A stretch of 64,000 bases of DNA. Source: Paenibacillus_E qinlingensis_A (lineage in GTDB: Bacteria > Bacillota > Bacilli > Paenibacillales > NBRC-103111). The notes beneath the pieces were generated by a model. It saw only the letters and a list, made by a program, of their open reading frames with translations, was not told where the DNA came from and did not search any database. Made by a program: the position numbers and the translations under genes. Shown here one piece after another: positions 62,721 to 64,000 of this stretch; position 1 is the first letter of the stretch, and every line of letters begins with the position of its first letter. The stretch lies in NCBI RefSeq assembly GCF_031455095.1, contig NZ_JAVDSB010000001.1, positions 1,550,001-1,614,000 on the forward strand, read 5' to 3'.

Positions 62721-63608
62721 ATGGTAAGAAATATTACGTTAGGTTCGCGTACTTTCGAGATTGTCAATGTGGCTCTCCTAGGATTGTTGCTAATTAGCTG
62801 CGTATACCCGTTATGGTATACCTTTTGTGTGTCCATCTCCGATAAATCAGCTGCAAACGCAGGGTTGGTCACACTCTATCCCATTGGTTTTTCTTTAGCC
62901 TCCTACAAAGAGATCATAAACGATGGACTTTTCTTAAATTCCTTCTGGATTTCAATCCAACGAACCGTGTTAGGTACGGCATTCTCCATGTTCATTAGTA
63001 TTCTGATGGCCTATCCTTTGGCCAGATCTAAGAGAGAATTTAAAGCACGCAATACGTTTATGTGGATCCTGGTTTTTTGTATGGTATTCAATGGTGGTCT
63101 AATTCCATGGTATCTCACGATCCAGAATTATGGTTTAATCAACTCCATCTGGGCACTAGTGCTTGGCGGTGGTGTTCCAATATTTAATGTAATTTTAATT
63201 ATGAATTTTTTTCGGAATCTCCCTAAGGAACTTAGCGAAGCGGCAATTGTTGATGGTGCAGGCCCTTGGGCCACTTTGTTTCGGATCTATATCCCTTGTT
63301 CCATCCCTGTCTTAGCAGCAGTAGCGCTGTTTATCAGTGTCTATCACTGGAATGAGTTCTTTAACGGTCTGGTGCTGATGAATACATCTGATAAATATCC
63401 GCTGCAAACCTATATTCAGCAGTTGGTAGTTAACATCCCTGTTGGAACCAACTTGACACCAGAACAATATAAAAAGCTCTCTGAGTTATCCAACAGGACA
63501 CTCAATGCTGCTAAGGTCTTTATTGCCATGGTGCCTATGCTAATCGTGTATCCATTCCTTCAAAAATATTTCGTATCCGGCATCATGCTGGGTGCAGTGA
63601 AGGAATAA
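62721..63608 (+). CDS. YtcP-like sugar ABC transporter permease
   Basis: 295 aa from ATG 62721 (AAGGAGG upstream). Six membrane helices; the EAA loop is SEAAIVDGAGPWATLFRIYI and the C-terminus QKYFVSGIMLGAVKE is characteristic of YtcP/LplC proteins. Last gene of the lplA-lplB-ytcP unit under the neighbouring two-component system. Confidence 0.92.
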   Translation: MVRNITLGSRTFEIVNVALLGLLLISCVYPLWYTFCVSISDKSAANAGLVTLYPIGFSLASYKEIINDGLFLNSFWISIQRTVLGTAFSMFISILMAYPLARSKREFKARNTFMWILVFCMVFNGGLIPWYLTIQNYGLINSIWALVLGGGVPIFNVILIMNFFRNLPKELSEAAIVDGAGPWATLFRIYIPCSIPVLAAVALFISVYHWNEFFNGLVLMNTSDKYPLQTYIQQLVVNIPVGTNLTPEQYKKLSELSNRTLNAAKVFIAMVPMLIVYPFLQKYFVSGIMLGAVKE

Positions 63609-63645
63609 CAGGAATGAAACGCTGCTGATAACTAAAAATTTTTAT

Positions 63646-63680
63646 GCCAACAGGTTACCGTAATTAACGGTAGCCTGTTT
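63646..63680 (+). terminator. Terminator after the ytcP-like gene
   Basis: AACAGGTTACCGT and ACGGTAGCCTGTT pair with one mismatch around AATTA, then TTTA. Confidence 0.78.
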
Positions 63681-63715
63681 ACGTATGTCAAATTCAAAAT
63701 TGATGAATAAACCCT

Positions 63716-63744
63716 TTGACTTTTTGTATTTGGGACATTATTGT
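63716..63744 (+). promoter_or_regulatory. Sigma-A promoter of the GPP34-like gene
   Basis: TTGACT (63716-63721), 17-bp spacer, TATTGT (63739-63744). The transcript would start at about 63751, inside the heptamer repeat. Confidence 0.6.
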
Positions 63745-63811
63745 AAGTAGTAAGTAGTAAGTAGTAAGTAGTAAGTAGTAAGTAGTAAGTAGTAAGTAGT
63801 AAGTAGTAAGT
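63743..63811 (+). repeat. Heptanucleotide tandem repeat (GTAAGTA)n
   Basis: Nine perfect copies of GTAAGTA from 63743 to 63805 and a partial tenth (GTAAGT, 63806-63811). It begins within the -10 box and fills the predicted 5' leader of the next gene. Confidence 0.97.
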
Positions 63812-63842
63812 GAAAATGACTGAAAGGATGGTTGATATTACC

Positions 63843-64000
63843 ATGTTGCACAATTTATCAGTCCCCGAAGAGTTTACTTTGTTAGCGTTAGATCGTGAGA
63901 CGAATAAAATAAAGGCCATGTTTCGCATGAATATTGCCTTGTATACGGTAATGGCTTGTTTCGTGGAACTTTCTTTAAATGGTAATGTTTTTTTTGAAGG
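63843..64000 (+). CDS. GPP34 (Golgi phosphoprotein 3-like) family protein, partial
   Basis: The first 52 codons are visible from ATG 63843; the rest is beyond the window edge. The N-terminus (LSVPEEFTLLALDRETNKIK, then RMNIALYTVMACFVELSLNG) fits the GPP34 family, bacterial homologues of the Golgi PI4P-binding protein, of unknown function. AAAGGATGG at about 63823 is the ribosome site, with somewhat long spacing; an in-frame ATG at 63828 is inside it. It has its own promoter, with a tandem repeat as leader. Confidence 0.75.
   Translation, partial: MLHNLSVPEEFTLLALDRETNKIKAMFRMNIALYTVMACFVELSLNGNVFFE

Noticed and set aside
63632..63928. 98-codon minus-strand frame containing YYLLLTT repeats
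   Set aside because: It is only the heptamer repeat read on the other strand; it overlaps the GPP34-like gene and has no ribosome site.
1..64000. CRISPR arrays, tRNA or rRNA genes, insertion sequences
   Set aside because: I looked for spaced identical repeats, tRNA-like cloverleaf sequences with CCA ends and transposase frames and saw none; the only regular repeats are those listed at 35254 and 63743.

Overview
The window looks like a chromosome segment from a spore-forming Firmicute of the Paenibacillus type. The evidence is a complete GerA-type spore germination operon, lplB/ytcP-type sugar permeases beside a YesM/YesN-type two-component pair, strong AGGAGG ribosome sites, many TTG and GTG starts, and sigma-A promoters with 17-bp spacers. 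I saw no rRNA, tRNA, CRISPR array, phage or insertion sequence.

Layout. 1-6.5 kb: a divergent LysR regulator (cut by the left edge) facing a compact pentose phosphate operon zwf-tkt-tal-gnd. 6.6-8.8 kb: a secreted GH43-type glycoside hydrolase behind a cre-like site. 8.8-13.9 kb: a coiled-coil hypothetical gene divergent from a TetR gene with a metallophosphoesterase, an ECF sigma/anti-sigma pair, and a DUF1361 membrane protein. 13.9-18.5 kb: a minus-strand operon with a small Lsm-like protein, three glycosyltransferases and a pyruvyltransferase-like protein, probably for a surface glycan. 18.7-26 kb: two tiny genes, a FusB-like EF-G-binding protein, an MFS transporter under a palindromic operator, a DUF4309 lipoprotein, a VC0807-family membrane protein, a frameshifted DHA2 efflux gene with its TetR, and a RHH/PIN pair resembling toxin-antitoxin. 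26-33.6 kb: an orphan SdhC-like cytochrome b, an NmrA-like protein, gerA-B-C, and a pair of DppB/DppC-like permeases.

33.7-64 kb is mostly carbohydrate metabolism: two FAD-dependent oxidoreductases, an (alpha/alpha)6 glycosidase, a Rossmann-like protein of unknown function, a complete CUT1 sugar importer without ATPase, a Tat-exported beta-helix protein, an AraC/PhyH/GH78 set, and a YesM/YesN pair next to an LplA/LplB/YtcP-type importer. Housekeeping or stress genes (MFS/LysR pair, VOC protein, TerC, LysM-Gmad2, LURP-one-like, MetAP) lie between them. The right edge cuts a GPP34-like gene whose leader contains a heptanucleotide tandem repeat.

The most striking unexplained signals are: (1) one promoter architecture, GTCACA-N16-TGTC with an invariant CCAATTGTCTT, in front of three unrelated transcription units, resembling ECF41-group sigma promoters although no ECF41 gene is present; (2) the oxidoreductase-glycosidase-transporter locus at 39-49 kb, which may be an oxidative glycan-degradation system; and (3) the roughly 69-bp heptamer repeat filling the leader of the GPP34-like gene.
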